Shown here piece by piece: positions 33,061-43,255 of a stretch of 46,696 bases of DNA (its first letter is position 1; the number at the start of each line of letters is the position of its first letter). Source of the stretch: UBA4421 sp028228615 (lineage in GTDB: Bacteria > Pseudomonadota > Gammaproteobacteria > Pseudomonadales > Azotimanducaceae); assembly GCA_028228615.1 (NCBI GenBank), contig JAOJBS010000019.1:1-46696 (forward strand), written 5' to 3'. Under the pieces are notes generated by a model, which had not been told where the DNA came from, did no database searches, and saw nothing but the letters and a program-made list of their open reading frames with translations. The translations under genes were made by a program, and so were the position numbers.

Positions 33061-35562
33061 TTACATATCCAAATAATTTGTTTTGAGTTTAATGTGCGCA
33101 AGTTCTATCAAAGTGTTTGGATTGAGCGCCTTAATCGTGAAGGCACCCTCAAAATCTTCATCCATAATGATGGTGATTTTTTGACTGTCGCCCTGCTGTA
33201 AGCTCACCGTACGTGTCGCCGCATTAACTACGCCACCAATCTTAGCCTCACCAATTACTTCACCGGCGTCGCTATGTGCTTCTAGCAAGATCTCTGTTTG
33301 GGTGAATAGATCATCACTGCTAACGGACAACTCTATACTCGGGCGTCGTGTGGTAATGGCTCTAGCGCCCCTCTTATAGCTCAGCAATACTGCGGCTTTC
33401 TCAGCTGCTTTAACCTGGGCTTTCAGTTTAACTTCCATCACCGGGACCACACATTCTTGCAAAGATGCACCGCCATGGAAATAAAGCTTACCTTTGCTAT
33501 AAGCCGCCATGGTGCTGGGGCCTGCCAAATGGCTGTAATCCCCTTTAATGCCCGCCTTGATGGCAGGGATTACAAAATGGTGTTGATCAGCATTCCCACT
33601 ACCCAGCGCGATACGCTCATGGGTGAGGTACCAATCCCCGGCAGGTTTCGGGCACACATCGCCGTCTGTTGCCTGACGATTCATAAAGAAGCCATGGTCA
33701 GTGGCAATGACCACATGATTAAAGCCCTGGCTTTGCAACATACTGATCGCCACGCGCAGGTTTTTTAATTCACGCAGAATAACGCTGGGGGCGGTTTTAG
33801 GCGTGTTTTCAAATTGGGTATCAATCTCAACGCTACGCAATACGGCCAGCTCTACCGACTTTTCAAACTTATGGTTCTTGTCGATAAAGTGATCCGCACG
33901 CATTTCGGCAAAGCGGCTGCCAAAGCGCTTTTCGAACACACCCATACGCTGCGGTACTGTTCCTACTGGCACATCCCCCAACATAGGCACCATGCCGGAG
34001 TCACTCTTTTTAATAGACAGCTCTTTACCTGCGCCAGGCAAAAGGCTGGCCATACCCACTAAGGTGATACTCGGTAGGCAAGCGTAAGCAGGTTTTAGCG
34101 TAATCTCGAATTCATCCTTGAGCTGCTTTTCTAGCTCAAGGCCTAATTCAAAACGTAAAGCATCCACCATCAGATAAGCGACGCGCTGACCACTGGTTTG
34201 TAGTTTAGGAGCTACCACTTCATCAAATACGTCAGCATTGTACAAACGCCCTTGGGGTGGCCAGCCGGTGTCTGACAATTGTTTGGTAAAGAGGATCTGT
34301 ACTTTCTCAGCGAGCTTGCCGTATTCCTGACGAGCATTATCAATTACGGGTGTTAGTAAACCCTGGGCATCCCAGTAATCAGTCACCGCCTGCTCAAACT
34401 CACGCTGCAAACGATCAGCCTCGCGTAAACTTGCAAGATAATAATCCAGCAAAGCTGATTGGCTGGCACTGTGCTCTGGTAACTCCCGTAATAAATCATT
34501 GCAGGATTCAATCAAGCTCTTTGCGGCTGCGACTAAATCCCATTGGGTTTCATTCTCACCGCGATTACTCCATATAGAAGCCTTACGCTGTGAGAGAATA
34601 TCGTTGAGCACTGAAAGGTCGTTGCTTTCAATTGCTTTGATCGCCACTTGTAAGAATGTACGCTCTTCAAAAGGGAAAGTATCTCTCACACCAAAGTCAT
34701 CAACCGACTGACAAACCTGCTCAAGGTTTAAATCTCGCTCGACCTGCTCGGCATACTGAATGTAATCTTCCTGCTTTCGCAAATCTTGGCGCAATCCATC
34801 ACACAGGCTTTCGATAATTGGTTTCGCAGCAAGATTCGCTCTGGGTACATTTTCTAAACTTGCGGGTAATTCACCGGGAAGATCGAAAACAAACTCACTG
34901 AACAAAACAAAACGCCAAAGTTCTTCGCTGATGCTCTTCCATTTTTTGCCGCGGGTGGTGAGTGTTAAACCCAACACCTGCTCAAAGAGCTGCTTGGCTT
35001 CAGCTACCCAGGCTTCACTGCCGTTTAGCTCAGCTTTTTTCTTATCATCTGGCACCATTAGAGCACTAACAATTTCGGGGGAAGATTCAACTTGAAGAAG
35101 AGCCCGTAAGGCAGGCCATTGCAAACCACCACCAATGCCATTGATCACTGCAAAACTTGGATTTGGATCTTGCTCAAAGGCCTCACGCACTTCTGTCTGA
35201 TGATCGGGCTTAGCTTTTAAGCATAGACTTAAATAACTATCACCATCCCCATTGGGAAAGACCTCTCCACAGGCACCGTAAATACTGAAGGGATCTTTTT
35301 GCATTTCTTCATCTGTTACTGGTGCAGCTGATGGCACATAAATTAAAAGCTTGTTGCCACCTTGGCCAAATGCAGTTAGCAATTCTGATGCTGCCTCTCG
35401 AGTTTCGATACTAGATTCTGAAGCATCCACAACAGATAACATTTCTGAGGCCATAGACAGGCAGATATCTTGATATCGTCGTGCCTTATCGTAAATGACG
35501 ACTACAAGCTGACCCAGTCGCTTGTTAAATACTTGTTCGGATATATATTTTTCAATATTCAT
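33061..35562 (-). CDS. pglZ: BREX alkaline-phosphatase-like protein PglZ
   Basis: This 833-residue protein has the PglZ alkaline-phosphatase-superfamily core: AYLMVDALRFELGLELEKQL near residue 460 with a metal-binding Asp, and HVVIATDHGFFMN near 630 with the Asp-His pair. The N-terminal part begins MNIEKYISEQVFNKRLGQLV and the C-terminus is beta-rich. PglZ is one of the two signature proteins of BREX. It sits between pglX (9-base gap) and brxL. Confidence 0.94.
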   Translation of the reverse strand: MNIEKYISEQVFNKRLGQLVVVIYDKARRYQDICLSMASEMLSVVDASESSIETREAASELLTAFGQGGNKLLIYVPSAAPVTDEEMQKDPFSIYGACGEVFPNGDGDSYLSLCLKAKPDHQTEVREAFEQDPNPSFAVINGIGGGLQWPALRALLQVESSPEIVSALMVPDDKKKAELNGSEAWVAEAKQLFEQVLGLTLTTRGKKWKSISEELWRFVLFSEFVFDLPGELPASLENVPRANLAAKPIIESLCDGLRQDLRKQEDYIQYAEQVERDLNLEQVCQSVDDFGVRDTFPFEERTFLQVAIKAIESNDLSVLNDILSQRKASIWSNRGENETQWDLVAAAKSLIESCNDLLRELPEHSASQSALLDYYLASLREADRLQREFEQAVTDYWDAQGLLTPVIDNARQEYGKLAEKVQILFTKQLSDTGWPPQGRLYNADVFDEVVAPKLQTSGQRVAYLMVDALRFELGLELEKQLKDEFEITLKPAYACLPSITLVGMASLLPGAGKELSIKKSDSGMVPMLGDVPVGTVPQRMGVFEKRFGSRFAEMRADHFIDKNHKFEKSVELAVLRSVEIDTQFENTPKTAPSVILRELKNLRVAISMLQSQGFNHVVIATDHGFFMNRQATDGDVCPKPAGDWYLTHERIALGSGNADQHHFVIPAIKAGIKGDYSHLAGPSTMAAYSKGKLYFHGGASLQECVVPVMEVKLKAQVKAAEKAAVLLSYKRGARAITTRRPSIELSVSSDDLFTQTEILLEAHSDAGEVIGEAKIGGVVNAATRTVSLQQGDSQKITIIMDEDFEGAFTIKALNPNTLIELAHIKLKTNYLDM

Positions 35563-35571
35563 ATCAGCGCT

Positions 35572-37470
35572 TTATCCTTGAGCGACCTTATTCTCAATGT
35601 AGGCTTCAAGTTCAATCTCTGTCATTTTTTTAGTCTGCCAAACTAGTTTGGTAGACTTACCACGTACACCTGGAACTTCAACCTCTTCCCAAAGGTCAGC
35701 ATCAATTCCATGTGCAATAGCGACACTCCTATCCTCAAGGCAAAACCTAATAGCACGCTCCTTATTAAGGTAATACGCCATCGTTGACCAAAGATAATCT
35801 CCTTCTTCTAACTCTTCCCATATTTTTTTTAAAATGCTTCGCCATTTAGGGTGTGAAATAAGCTTATATAAAGGGGCGGCATTGATATTGACACCATCAG
35901 ATAAATTAGGGGTCCAAAATTTGGCAACAGCAAGAAGATCCTCTCTAAAACTTTGAAGCTCACCTAAAAATAATGAAAGCGATTCGATCTCAGCTTCTTG
36001 CAGTTGAGTTCGTGGGTTAAGCTTATAAAGCTCCCCTACTACAAAATCAATTTTTGGGTCAACAAAATCATTAACAGCATTAAACAATGTTTGGCCATTA
36101 ACAGATGGATAATAAACCCACAACGTATAACTACCAGAAGGAGTTTGAAGAGGCCAGTATATAGGCGCATTCCGCCTACTCATTGAGTATTTTTTAAAAT
36201 GAGAGTCAAAGAACTCTTTCTGTATATACTTTTCAATATCAACCTCAGTTTCAAAATCTATTTTAGATAAGACTTCTGAAATAATATCTGACAAGTTTAG
36301 CTCTTCGCTGTCATCACTAACGAGAACTCCCTTATGCTTAACAAATTCATCAGCATCGCTAATACGCATACCTTGGCTCAGTAGAGGCAAAGATGTGAAT
36401 GGATCAGTAATAGCAGTTGCGAGGTTATCTTTGAGGGCGAGTGAGATATCGAAACGCCCAAAAGCCACACCGACAGACCAGCTTAAAACATCTTCTACAG
36501 AAGATTTTTCAGAGGGGATAAAGTCATCCAATTTCAATTTAATTGACCCTTGCATATCAATAGCGGCGCCCATGTCAGAATGGGTAAAGCCGTAAAGTTC
36601 AAAACAATAGTCATCAAGTTCTTCGACCTGCGTATTGTAATTGTCTAGAATTTCGGAAAAATCTAGGCCAAACTTGCTGCTCAACAAATGAAAGGGCAGC
36701 ACAAAAGCATGAGAGGTTTCATTTACGATATCTAACTCTCTTTTCAAGGACCATGCTGTTCTAGCACGCTCTTCTAGAAAATGCGCATCAATTTCACTCA
36801 AAGCAGGAATAGGTGTTTTTTGCACCAACCCAACTTCATAGGATCTAGCTGCTGCATCAGCAGCGGCCAATTGAAGGCCAAGTAAATATGAAAATGCTGT
36901 CGAGGAGACAATAGCTTGCAATGCTAACAAGCTTCCCTCATCGTCATTTTTGACAAAAATTGCAGGTCCTTTATCCGCAAAAATACACCCACTAGGCAGT
37001 AACCGCATACTAAGGCCGCTCGTTGTCCTTCGTGGCCAAGTCAATCCTGGTCTCAAATAGTATGATCTATTCCTAATCACGCTGCCTTGAAAAGCATCTA
37101 GCTCACCTCCATCTCTATTCCAATTTATTTTAAGATGAATATCAGAATAGTACGGTGAATATTGTCCGCCCTTTGCGAAGTTGGCCCACTCTGCACATTC
37201 CACCTCCCACGACAACCTGACGAAACGGAAATCATCAGCGGTGGCCAAGCCTTGTTTCGCAGTGCGGAAATCATTTTCTAATTGACGATCAATTCCAAAT
37301 ACCTTTCTGACAGCCGAGCTTGTCCAGTAGGAAAACGGGGCACCTGGAACGTTGAAAAACTCTTTCGCATCAACCGCGTATATTTTTTCATTACTTCCAT
37401 CCAGTTTAACAGACGCCCTCAAAGCAGATTCTTTATCATCAACATTCATTAGCCTAAAAAATATTGTCAC
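35572..37470 (-). CDS. pglX: PglX C-terminal part (separate frame)
   Basis: These 632 residues are the C-terminal half of the BREX methyltransferase, including the target-recognition region (FAKGGQYSPYYSDIHLKINW, then GLTWPRRTTSG and FLEERARTAWSLKREL). The frame starts with GTG at 37470, four bases inside the end of the upstream frame. Its first residues TIFFRLMNV match what normally follows AYVLGK within one PglX chain. It can be made as a separate chain from the GTG (GGGA eight bases before), as a fusion by -1 frameshifting, or be lost. See the heptamer at 37476-37482. Confidence 0.88.
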   Translation of the reverse strand: MTIFFRLMNVDDKESALRASVKLDGSNEKIYAVDAKEFFNVPGAPFSYWTSSAVRKVFGIDRQLENDFRTAKQGLATADDFRFVRLSWEVECAEWANFAKGGQYSPYYSDIHLKINWNRDGGELDAFQGSVIRNRSYYLRPGLTWPRRTTSGLSMRLLPSGCIFADKGPAIFVKNDDEGSLLALQAIVSSTAFSYLLGLQLAAADAAARSYEVGLVQKTPIPALSEIDAHFLEERARTAWSLKRELDIVNETSHAFVLPFHLLSSKFGLDFSEILDNYNTQVEELDDYCFELYGFTHSDMGAAIDMQGSIKLKLDDFIPSEKSSVEDVLSWSVGVAFGRFDISLALKDNLATAITDPFTSLPLLSQGMRISDADEFVKHKGVLVSDDSEELNLSDIISEVLSKIDFETEVDIEKYIQKEFFDSHFKKYSMSRRNAPIYWPLQTPSGSYTLWVYYPSVNGQTLFNAVNDFVDPKIDFVVGELYKLNPRTQLQEAEIESLSLFLGELQSFREDLLAVAKFWTPNLSDGVNINAAPLYKLISHPKWRSILKKIWEELEEGDYLWSTMAYYLNKERAIRFCLEDRSVAIAHGIDADLWEEVEVPGVRGKSTKLVWQTKKMTEIELEAYIENKVAQG

Positions 37471-39545
37471 AACCGTTTTCCCAAGACATATGCAGAGACC
37501 TCAACCATGGCATCATCCATTACACCGTGCCCTAAATCCGCCACTACCTCCGGCATACATTTACTTAGCACAATTTGTTCCCGCCATTCCGAAAAAGTCT
37601 TTAAATAAAAACATGTCCGAGCAGTTATAGCCCCTAACTTCCCTTTGGAATTTTGCATTTGAACACCCCTATCAACAAATGCGGCTAAGATATCGTTCCC
37701 ACTTACCTTATAAGTATTCTTAGCCGCAGACTTCCATTGCTTTGAAAAGTCACCAAATGGCGGATTCATTAGTACAACATCAAATCGCTTACGGCATAGT
37801 TCAATAAAAGAGAAACCTTTGGCTGCATCTGACGCAAACAAACGCTTTTGTCCAGAAACCACACCAGTTGCAGTTTCTGCATATTTCTCTAATTGTGAAA
37901 GTATTAGAAGCTCTGCCTGCCCCCAAAAGTCTTCACTAACATCACCAAAATTATAATAACGCTTACCTTCCCTTACCTCCCACTTATCATCGCCAAATAG
38001 ACCACCCTGAACTTCAAGTGCACTCTCATTCTTCTGAGATTTTGCTTCTTCAATCGCGGCCTGAATTTCTTGTTCGATTTTCAGAAGGGTTCCCGCCTCA
38101 CCAGCTAGCTTCATCTTATCGAATATTTCTTCAACTAACTGCCCCAGAACCTTAGGCTGAATTTGACTAGTAAACTCTTTAAGCAGCGCTTTTTCCCCTG
38201 GCATTGGCTCTGCACAGACAATATTTGAGCGCTGAATTTGAGGGCGATCATTTGGTTTAATACCGCTAGATAACCATGTTCTGTGCGCTCTCAGCCAAAG
38301 GGAAAGACCGGCTATTTGCGCAGCTCGAGGATCAATATCCACTCCGTGAATATTGTGTTCAATAACCAAACGCGGCACATCTGCAAGAAATTCATCTTTG
38401 GATGGATATCTATCCATAAGCGCTTCTTTTGGCAAATGCTCTTCTTCACACCAGAAAAAATCTCGACCTTTTTCTTCCTCAATATCCCAAGCTTCCGAGT
38501 AAATCTGTTCAAATAGGTCAAAAGCATAGAGACCAAAGTGCATCGAGCCACAAGCGGGATCAAGCATTTTTATATCACGAGGATCCTTTATTGGACGATG
38601 CTGAATAAAGACGGGGTGTTGCAGTAATTCTTCTTGACTTAACTCTGTGGGCTCCAGCTTATTTTGCTCTGGTGATACTTCGCCAGACTTTAAGAAAATC
38701 TCATTTGGTCGTCGTACCAGGTACTGACAACTATCAACTAAAGCCGTGTTACCTTTTGTCATTTCATACCAAATTCGTCCTAAAGTGTTATCGGTAAGAA
38801 ACTCCACTACATACCTTGGAGTGAAAAACTGGTTACGAACGGCCAGCTCACGACTATTGCGCGGCGCTTGCGATTCATCGCGCATTTTCTTGCGCTCTTC
38901 TTTGGAGTTGAAGTACTGGTAAATCCAGCCAACAGTTTCATCTTCAACCCAGAGTATTTCCAACTCGGCATGATTAATTAAATCAAGCAATTCTAGCAAT
39001 ACGGTTTCGCGAGGAAACAAGCGACCCTGACTGGAATAACGATCGAACAATACCGCTAAATCTAAACTCAACTCATCGAAAATACTGAAAAGGTAATGTT
39101 GATAAGCTCGACCTGTTTCACCCAGACTGCTGCCAGCAATGCGCTGATACAACTGAAAACCCTTGGATTGATAACCCTGACTAATGGACTCCATTACAAA
39201 CCAACGTGCTTCAGCCATGCGTAATGCTGCAAGGCGATTAAGCACAGTAAAAGCCTGCTCTCGAACGATACGGTCTAAGGCAGCAGTAACCAAGGCTTTA
39301 TCTTTATGTGGATCAGCCTTATGGCTGGCGGCCAGATAATGTTCCAATGTGTCGCGCAATAGCTGGGCAGTCTGTTGCTCGCTGGGGCTTAGAGCGGGCA
39401 AATCACTTCGTGCGGCAACACCTCCTGTAACAGGATCTAAGCCATAGGTATTCTGTAACTGCTGAGTGAACTCATCACTAAGCAGTTTGCGGGCATCACC
39501 CACAAATTTTTGTAAGCGATTTCGGGTTGCTTGATCAAATGCCAT
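37467..39545 (-). CDS. pglX: BREX adenine methyltransferase PglX, N-terminal part
   Basis: These 692 residues hold the whole methyltransferase core. The BREX-type start is MAFDQATRNRLQKFVGDARK, followed by FFTPRYVVEFL, the SAM-binding DPACGS (329-334) and the catalytic NPPFG (594-598). PglX methylates adenine in the BREX site to mark self DNA. The frame stops at TGA straight after AYVLGKRL, where other PglX proteins continue for several hundred residues. The rest is encoded in the -1 frame. Together the two frames (about 1,320 residues) equal a normal PglX. Confidence 0.92.
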   Translation of the reverse strand: MAFDQATRNRLQKFVGDARKLLSDEFTQQLQNTYGLDPVTGGVAARSDLPALSPSEQQTAQLLRDTLEHYLAASHKADPHKDKALVTAALDRIVREQAFTVLNRLAALRMAEARWFVMESISQGYQSKGFQLYQRIAGSSLGETGRAYQHYLFSIFDELSLDLAVLFDRYSSQGRLFPRETVLLELLDLINHAELEILWVEDETVGWIYQYFNSKEERKKMRDESQAPRNSRELAVRNQFFTPRYVVEFLTDNTLGRIWYEMTKGNTALVDSCQYLVRRPNEIFLKSGEVSPEQNKLEPTELSQEELLQHPVFIQHRPIKDPRDIKMLDPACGSMHFGLYAFDLFEQIYSEAWDIEEEKGRDFFWCEEEHLPKEALMDRYPSKDEFLADVPRLVIEHNIHGVDIDPRAAQIAGLSLWLRAHRTWLSSGIKPNDRPQIQRSNIVCAEPMPGEKALLKEFTSQIQPKVLGQLVEEIFDKMKLAGEAGTLLKIEQEIQAAIEEAKSQKNESALEVQGGLFGDDKWEVREGKRYYNFGDVSEDFWGQAELLILSQLEKYAETATGVVSGQKRLFASDAAKGFSFIELCRKRFDVVLMNPPFGDFSKQWKSAAKNTYKVSGNDILAAFVDRGVQMQNSKGKLGAITARTCFYLKTFSEWREQIVLSKCMPEVVADLGHGVMDDAMVEVSAYVLGKRL
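37476..37482 (-). other. Slippery heptamer GGGAAAA at the pglX frame junction
   Basis: On the coding strand the codons TTG GGA AAA CGG TTG TGA end the first frame. G-GGA-AAA fits the X-XXY-YYZ rule for -1 frameshifting in the correct phase, two codons before the stop. A -1 shift gives G-K-T-V-V-T-I-F-F-R and reads straight into the downstream frame. I see no strong stem-loop just after it. A GAGG lies 16 bases upstream. It could equally be a simple indel scar in a G/A run. Confidence 0.6.
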
Positions 39546-39565
39546 TATTAGTTTTCCTAATCGCC

Positions 39566-42500
39566 TTATTTACCATCCGATAGTTCAAAGCTGACATCAA
39601 GCTCATCATAGTCTTGTAACTCTTGCTTCAACGCTGTGAGCTGGTCAATTACGCCATCAATCGCTTCAGTAGTCTTTAATGCTTTGGGTGCAACTACTTT
39701 GCGCTGCAGAACCTTAGGCTGGTAGGTACCCTCTTCTTCTTCTTTCTTTTTCTTTTCGAGCTTTTCTTGTTCACGTTGTAGGCGGCGATTATCAGCGGTC
39801 TGTTTCACTGATTTTTGTAGGTCGCGCAGAGATGTGTTGATTGCAAAATCCCGATTCAGCAGTGTTTGAATACCACTAAGATTTATCTCTGCCTCACCAC
39901 CAAACTGCTCTAGTCGACCAAGCAGACTATTGCGCTCATCGGCTGTTAGCTCTTCCCAGCCTGGAGTTCTAGGTAGCTCCTCTTGCGCATTCCTTAAACT
40001 TTGCTCTACGTCTTGGTTCATCTTACTGGCAGCATCCGCCACACGGGTTTCGATGTTCCCAAGCATCGTTGAAAGATCCGCTTGATGCTTATGAAAGTCT
40101 TCTTGCCTGAGGCGCTGCTGTAGTTGTTCTAATTCATCGGCCAGCTCACTCATTAACTCACCGGGCACACCTGAATCTGGCAGGCCATTAATGCCTTTGG
40201 ATTTAGCATCCAGAGCTGACAAGGTGGTTTCAAGACCGTAATCAAGGCTGACCTTAACTTCCGCAGCCCACTTTAGGTTGCTATATAGGGGAGACTCTTG
40301 CGCACCCATTCGCTGGGTGGCATCAGAACAATCGTTAAAGAGCACATCACGGAGCGCCTGTTGTAACTCATCAACTCTTCCTTCACCTGGCACATTAAGG
40401 CGCTTGAGCTTTTCACCCAGCGCGCCGAACTGTTGCTGAAAAACGGGAAAGTTCTTTTGTGCGGCTTTACTGATCTCTTCTTCTAGAGGGTTTATCACAT
40501 TGCCATCGGCAATCACCTCACCTATACGTTCTGCTGCCAGGGCGCACATTTCAATGGACGGCCTATCGTCGCGCAGGGAGATACCCACATTGGCAAAGGA
40601 TTTATTCGACTTGAAAGCATCCACCGCCTGTTGCCCCACGCTGGTTAGCTCGCGGCCTGCGACCTTAAGTTTAATTTCGCCTGCACTGAGCATGGCTGCC
40701 AACATATAACGGGTGGTATCTATCGCCCAGCCAAATTTAGGGCGGCTGAAATCTTCACAGATTTTTTTACCGTCTACTGTGCCATTACGTTCGATATAGT
40801 CACGGATACTGACCAGGCCTTTATTATTTTCATCAATAGTAAAACTGCCACTACTATCTTTTATTACTAGACCCAGAGGATCGATTTCACTGGTTGCTCC
40901 ACTAAGGCCTGCCTTTAAAAACTTTTCAGCCAATACTGTTTGTGCACGATGTGGGGCTTCGCTGTAGCGCTCGTAAACACGATCAGCTACGTCTTTGAGA
41001 TGTTTTTTGTTGGAATCAAGTAGATCTTGGGAAAATGTATCCACTGCGGTGTTAGTACCCCGGAAGATAAATGACCCCGCCTGCAATGCACGCTTGAGTA
41101 TGCGTTGCAGCTCTGGCACCAGCTTGGTTTGGGCGCGATCTACTTCGGCATTACAATATTCTTTGACTTCTTTATCGGCATCATTGCGGTGGCGACGGGC
41201 AATCTCTTCGCAGCGGTAAATATTCGCTAACAGATCATCTACATCGGGAGACTTACGACCAAGAAGGTAGATAGTGCTCTGATTTGCCTTTTCTCGTGAG
41301 TCCGACACTAGTTCTGAAAGATTATTGTCATACTCCGCTGGATCAACAAAATCGATCAGCGTTTGAACAGAATTTCTCTCACCAGCTAAGCCACTCGGCA
41401 AACCATTAGTGTTTTGCAATTTAAGGCCTGTTTCAACACTCAAAGAACCTTCGACTTGTACTTTGGGTAACGGAGATAAACACCCCCTCAAATTTTCACT
41501 AAGAATTTTTCGCAGCTCGATGGTTTTTAGGCCGATCTCATTTCGTGCTTGTTGTATCTCTGTCAATTTTTCGCTGATAAAGCCCAAGTAACCATCTTGC
41601 TCGCTAAAAGGGATAGCGGCCTCGTTGATTAACTCCTCTACCGCGGCGTTAAAGGCGGTTTCATCTTGGGTTTGAGTGATGCTACCTTGCATCAGTGCTA
41701 GGGTGTTTTGACGGGTAACGGGCAAGTTGGTGAGTATCTCTAATACGGCTACGGTTTTGGCGATATTGTTGTGCAGCTCGCTATCATAGAAGTTTGAACT
41801 CTTCACCTTACCGACTGCCTGGTGCTTAGTAGGGAATGCTCGTTTGATATCTTTTTCAAGGGCATCGTAGAGTGTGACGGTGTTAGCCAGCATACCCACA
41901 TTTTCATTGGCAATCGGTTGGCCGTTTGCGCCCTCTACCAGGATATCCTGAATAACCTTAATAGCTGAACGTAAGCCGATACCCCCCGTTGACTTTGCAA
42001 GTTGGCCTAACAGCGTTAACAGAACTTCAAAGTGTGCAGGTAGAAATGGATAGAGATTTACAAAGCTTTCTTTATCGAAGTCTGCTTCGTAGACGCGAGC
42101 ATCTTCTAGTTTTGTGGCATGACGTAAGGCCTGGCCATTTTGATCAAAGAGCTTATCTAGTTGATCGACACCATCGGGTGACTTACCTAAGAGCCTGCGG
42201 TAACAAATTTCTTTAATGTCGCTGGATTCGAGATTTATCTGAATAGGAAAGCGATCTTTTAATTTGTACAGTTGCGCAGAATTAAGCGCTGCTTTTTCAT
42301 TATCTTCGGTGAGTGTTTGCTGTGCGGTGCAAATCAACCAGACTTTGCCGTCACCGATGTTTTTTAGATTTTTAGCTAAGCCATCTAGATTAAGAATTAA
42401 GTTATCGCGGGAGCCAACATATTGACCGACTTCATCGACGATAAAGATAATATTTTCTTTTCCGGAATGCTGTCTAGCAATGTCGATCATTTCGGCAACG

Positions 42501-43225
42501 CGGTCATTTTCAAAGCGAATAACTTCACTGGCTTCTGTAGTAAATGAGTTTTCAGTTTTAAACAGTTGTGGATACATTTCGTGAGCTATCGATGGGATCA
42601 GGCCATCTACAACCAAGTCATCATTTTGTAGACTCTTCCATTCTTCACCTTCGGTATAGGTTTTAAAAAGATCTAAGAATTCCTCATAACGGCCGTCTTT
42701 TTGGAGCTTGCGCTCGAACGCCGCAACTTTAAGGTTTCGGGAATAGCCCGCCCATTGCAAAACTTTGTAGTAGAGTACAGTGGCTACATCTTCCATGGTG
42801 GCCCCGGCGACTTGCTCCGAAGCCAGGTCAAGCATCACTACTGCGGCAGGGAAACGCTTGGCTACCGTTGTCAATAAAGATTTGGTTTGTGCTCGGGTAA
42901 GACGATCTTTAAGATGATCTATAAAGGGGCGACTTTCCACTTCTAGAGAATCATCAAAAGCTAAGCCTAGATATTTGGTAAAAGAGCTTTTACCTGAGCC
43001 GTAGAAACCCGATACCCATACGCCCACTTCGTTTTCGCCACCCTGCTCCATCGCCAATTGCATCTTAGAGAGAAGGTCTTCGAAGTGCTCTTCTATACTA
43101 TCGGTAGCAACATATTCTGATATTTCTGACTTGAGTCGCTTCTCAGCATCAGCGCCATAACTGATTACTTTCTCGATAGCTCGATCAATACCTTTGGCTG
43201 GATCGAAGAGTTGTTTGATTTGCAT
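39566..43225 (-). CDS. brxC: BREX P-loop ATPase BrxC
   Basis: This 1,219-residue protein is the large BREX ATPase. It begins MQIKQLFDPAKGIDRAIEKV. Walker A is GFYGSGKS (residues 73-80) and Walker B is IIFIVDEVGQYVGSRDN. A long helical middle and a charged coiled coil near the end (LQREQEKLEKKKKEEEEG, about 1150) follow. The length is normal for type I BREX. It lies 20 bases upstream of pglX and 30 bases downstream of brxB in one operon. Confidence 0.95.
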   Translation of the reverse strand: MQIKQLFDPAKGIDRAIEKVISYGADAEKRLKSEISEYVATDSIEEHFEDLLSKMQLAMEQGGENEVGVWVSGFYGSGKSSFTKYLGLAFDDSLEVESRPFIDHLKDRLTRAQTKSLLTTVAKRFPAAVVMLDLASEQVAGATMEDVATVLYYKVLQWAGYSRNLKVAAFERKLQKDGRYEEFLDLFKTYTEGEEWKSLQNDDLVVDGLIPSIAHEMYPQLFKTENSFTTEASEVIRFENDRVAEMIDIARQHSGKENIIFIVDEVGQYVGSRDNLILNLDGLAKNLKNIGDGKVWLICTAQQTLTEDNEKAALNSAQLYKLKDRFPIQINLESSDIKEICYRRLLGKSPDGVDQLDKLFDQNGQALRHATKLEDARVYEADFDKESFVNLYPFLPAHFEVLLTLLGQLAKSTGGIGLRSAIKVIQDILVEGANGQPIANENVGMLANTVTLYDALEKDIKRAFPTKHQAVGKVKSSNFYDSELHNNIAKTVAVLEILTNLPVTRQNTLALMQGSITQTQDETAFNAAVEELINEAAIPFSEQDGYLGFISEKLTEIQQARNEIGLKTIELRKILSENLRGCLSPLPKVQVEGSLSVETGLKLQNTNGLPSGLAGERNSVQTLIDFVDPAEYDNNLSELVSDSREKANQSTIYLLGRKSPDVDDLLANIYRCEEIARRHRNDADKEVKEYCNAEVDRAQTKLVPELQRILKRALQAGSFIFRGTNTAVDTFSQDLLDSNKKHLKDVADRVYERYSEAPHRAQTVLAEKFLKAGLSGATSEIDPLGLVIKDSSGSFTIDENNKGLVSIRDYIERNGTVDGKKICEDFSRPKFGWAIDTTRYMLAAMLSAGEIKLKVAGRELTSVGQQAVDAFKSNKSFANVGISLRDDRPSIEMCALAAERIGEVIADGNVINPLEEEISKAAQKNFPVFQQQFGALGEKLKRLNVPGEGRVDELQQALRDVLFNDCSDATQRMGAQESPLYSNLKWAAEVKVSLDYGLETTLSALDAKSKGINGLPDSGVPGELMSELADELEQLQQRLRQEDFHKHQADLSTMLGNIETRVADAASKMNQDVEQSLRNAQEELPRTPGWEELTADERNSLLGRLEQFGGEAEINLSGIQTLLNRDFAINTSLRDLQKSVKQTADNRRLQREQEKLEKKKKEEEEGTYQPKVLQRKVVAPKALKTTEAIDGVIDQLTALKQELQDYDELDVSFELSDGK

Positions 43226-43255
43226 AGCTATTCCCTATTGTTCTCTTTCGTTGGC

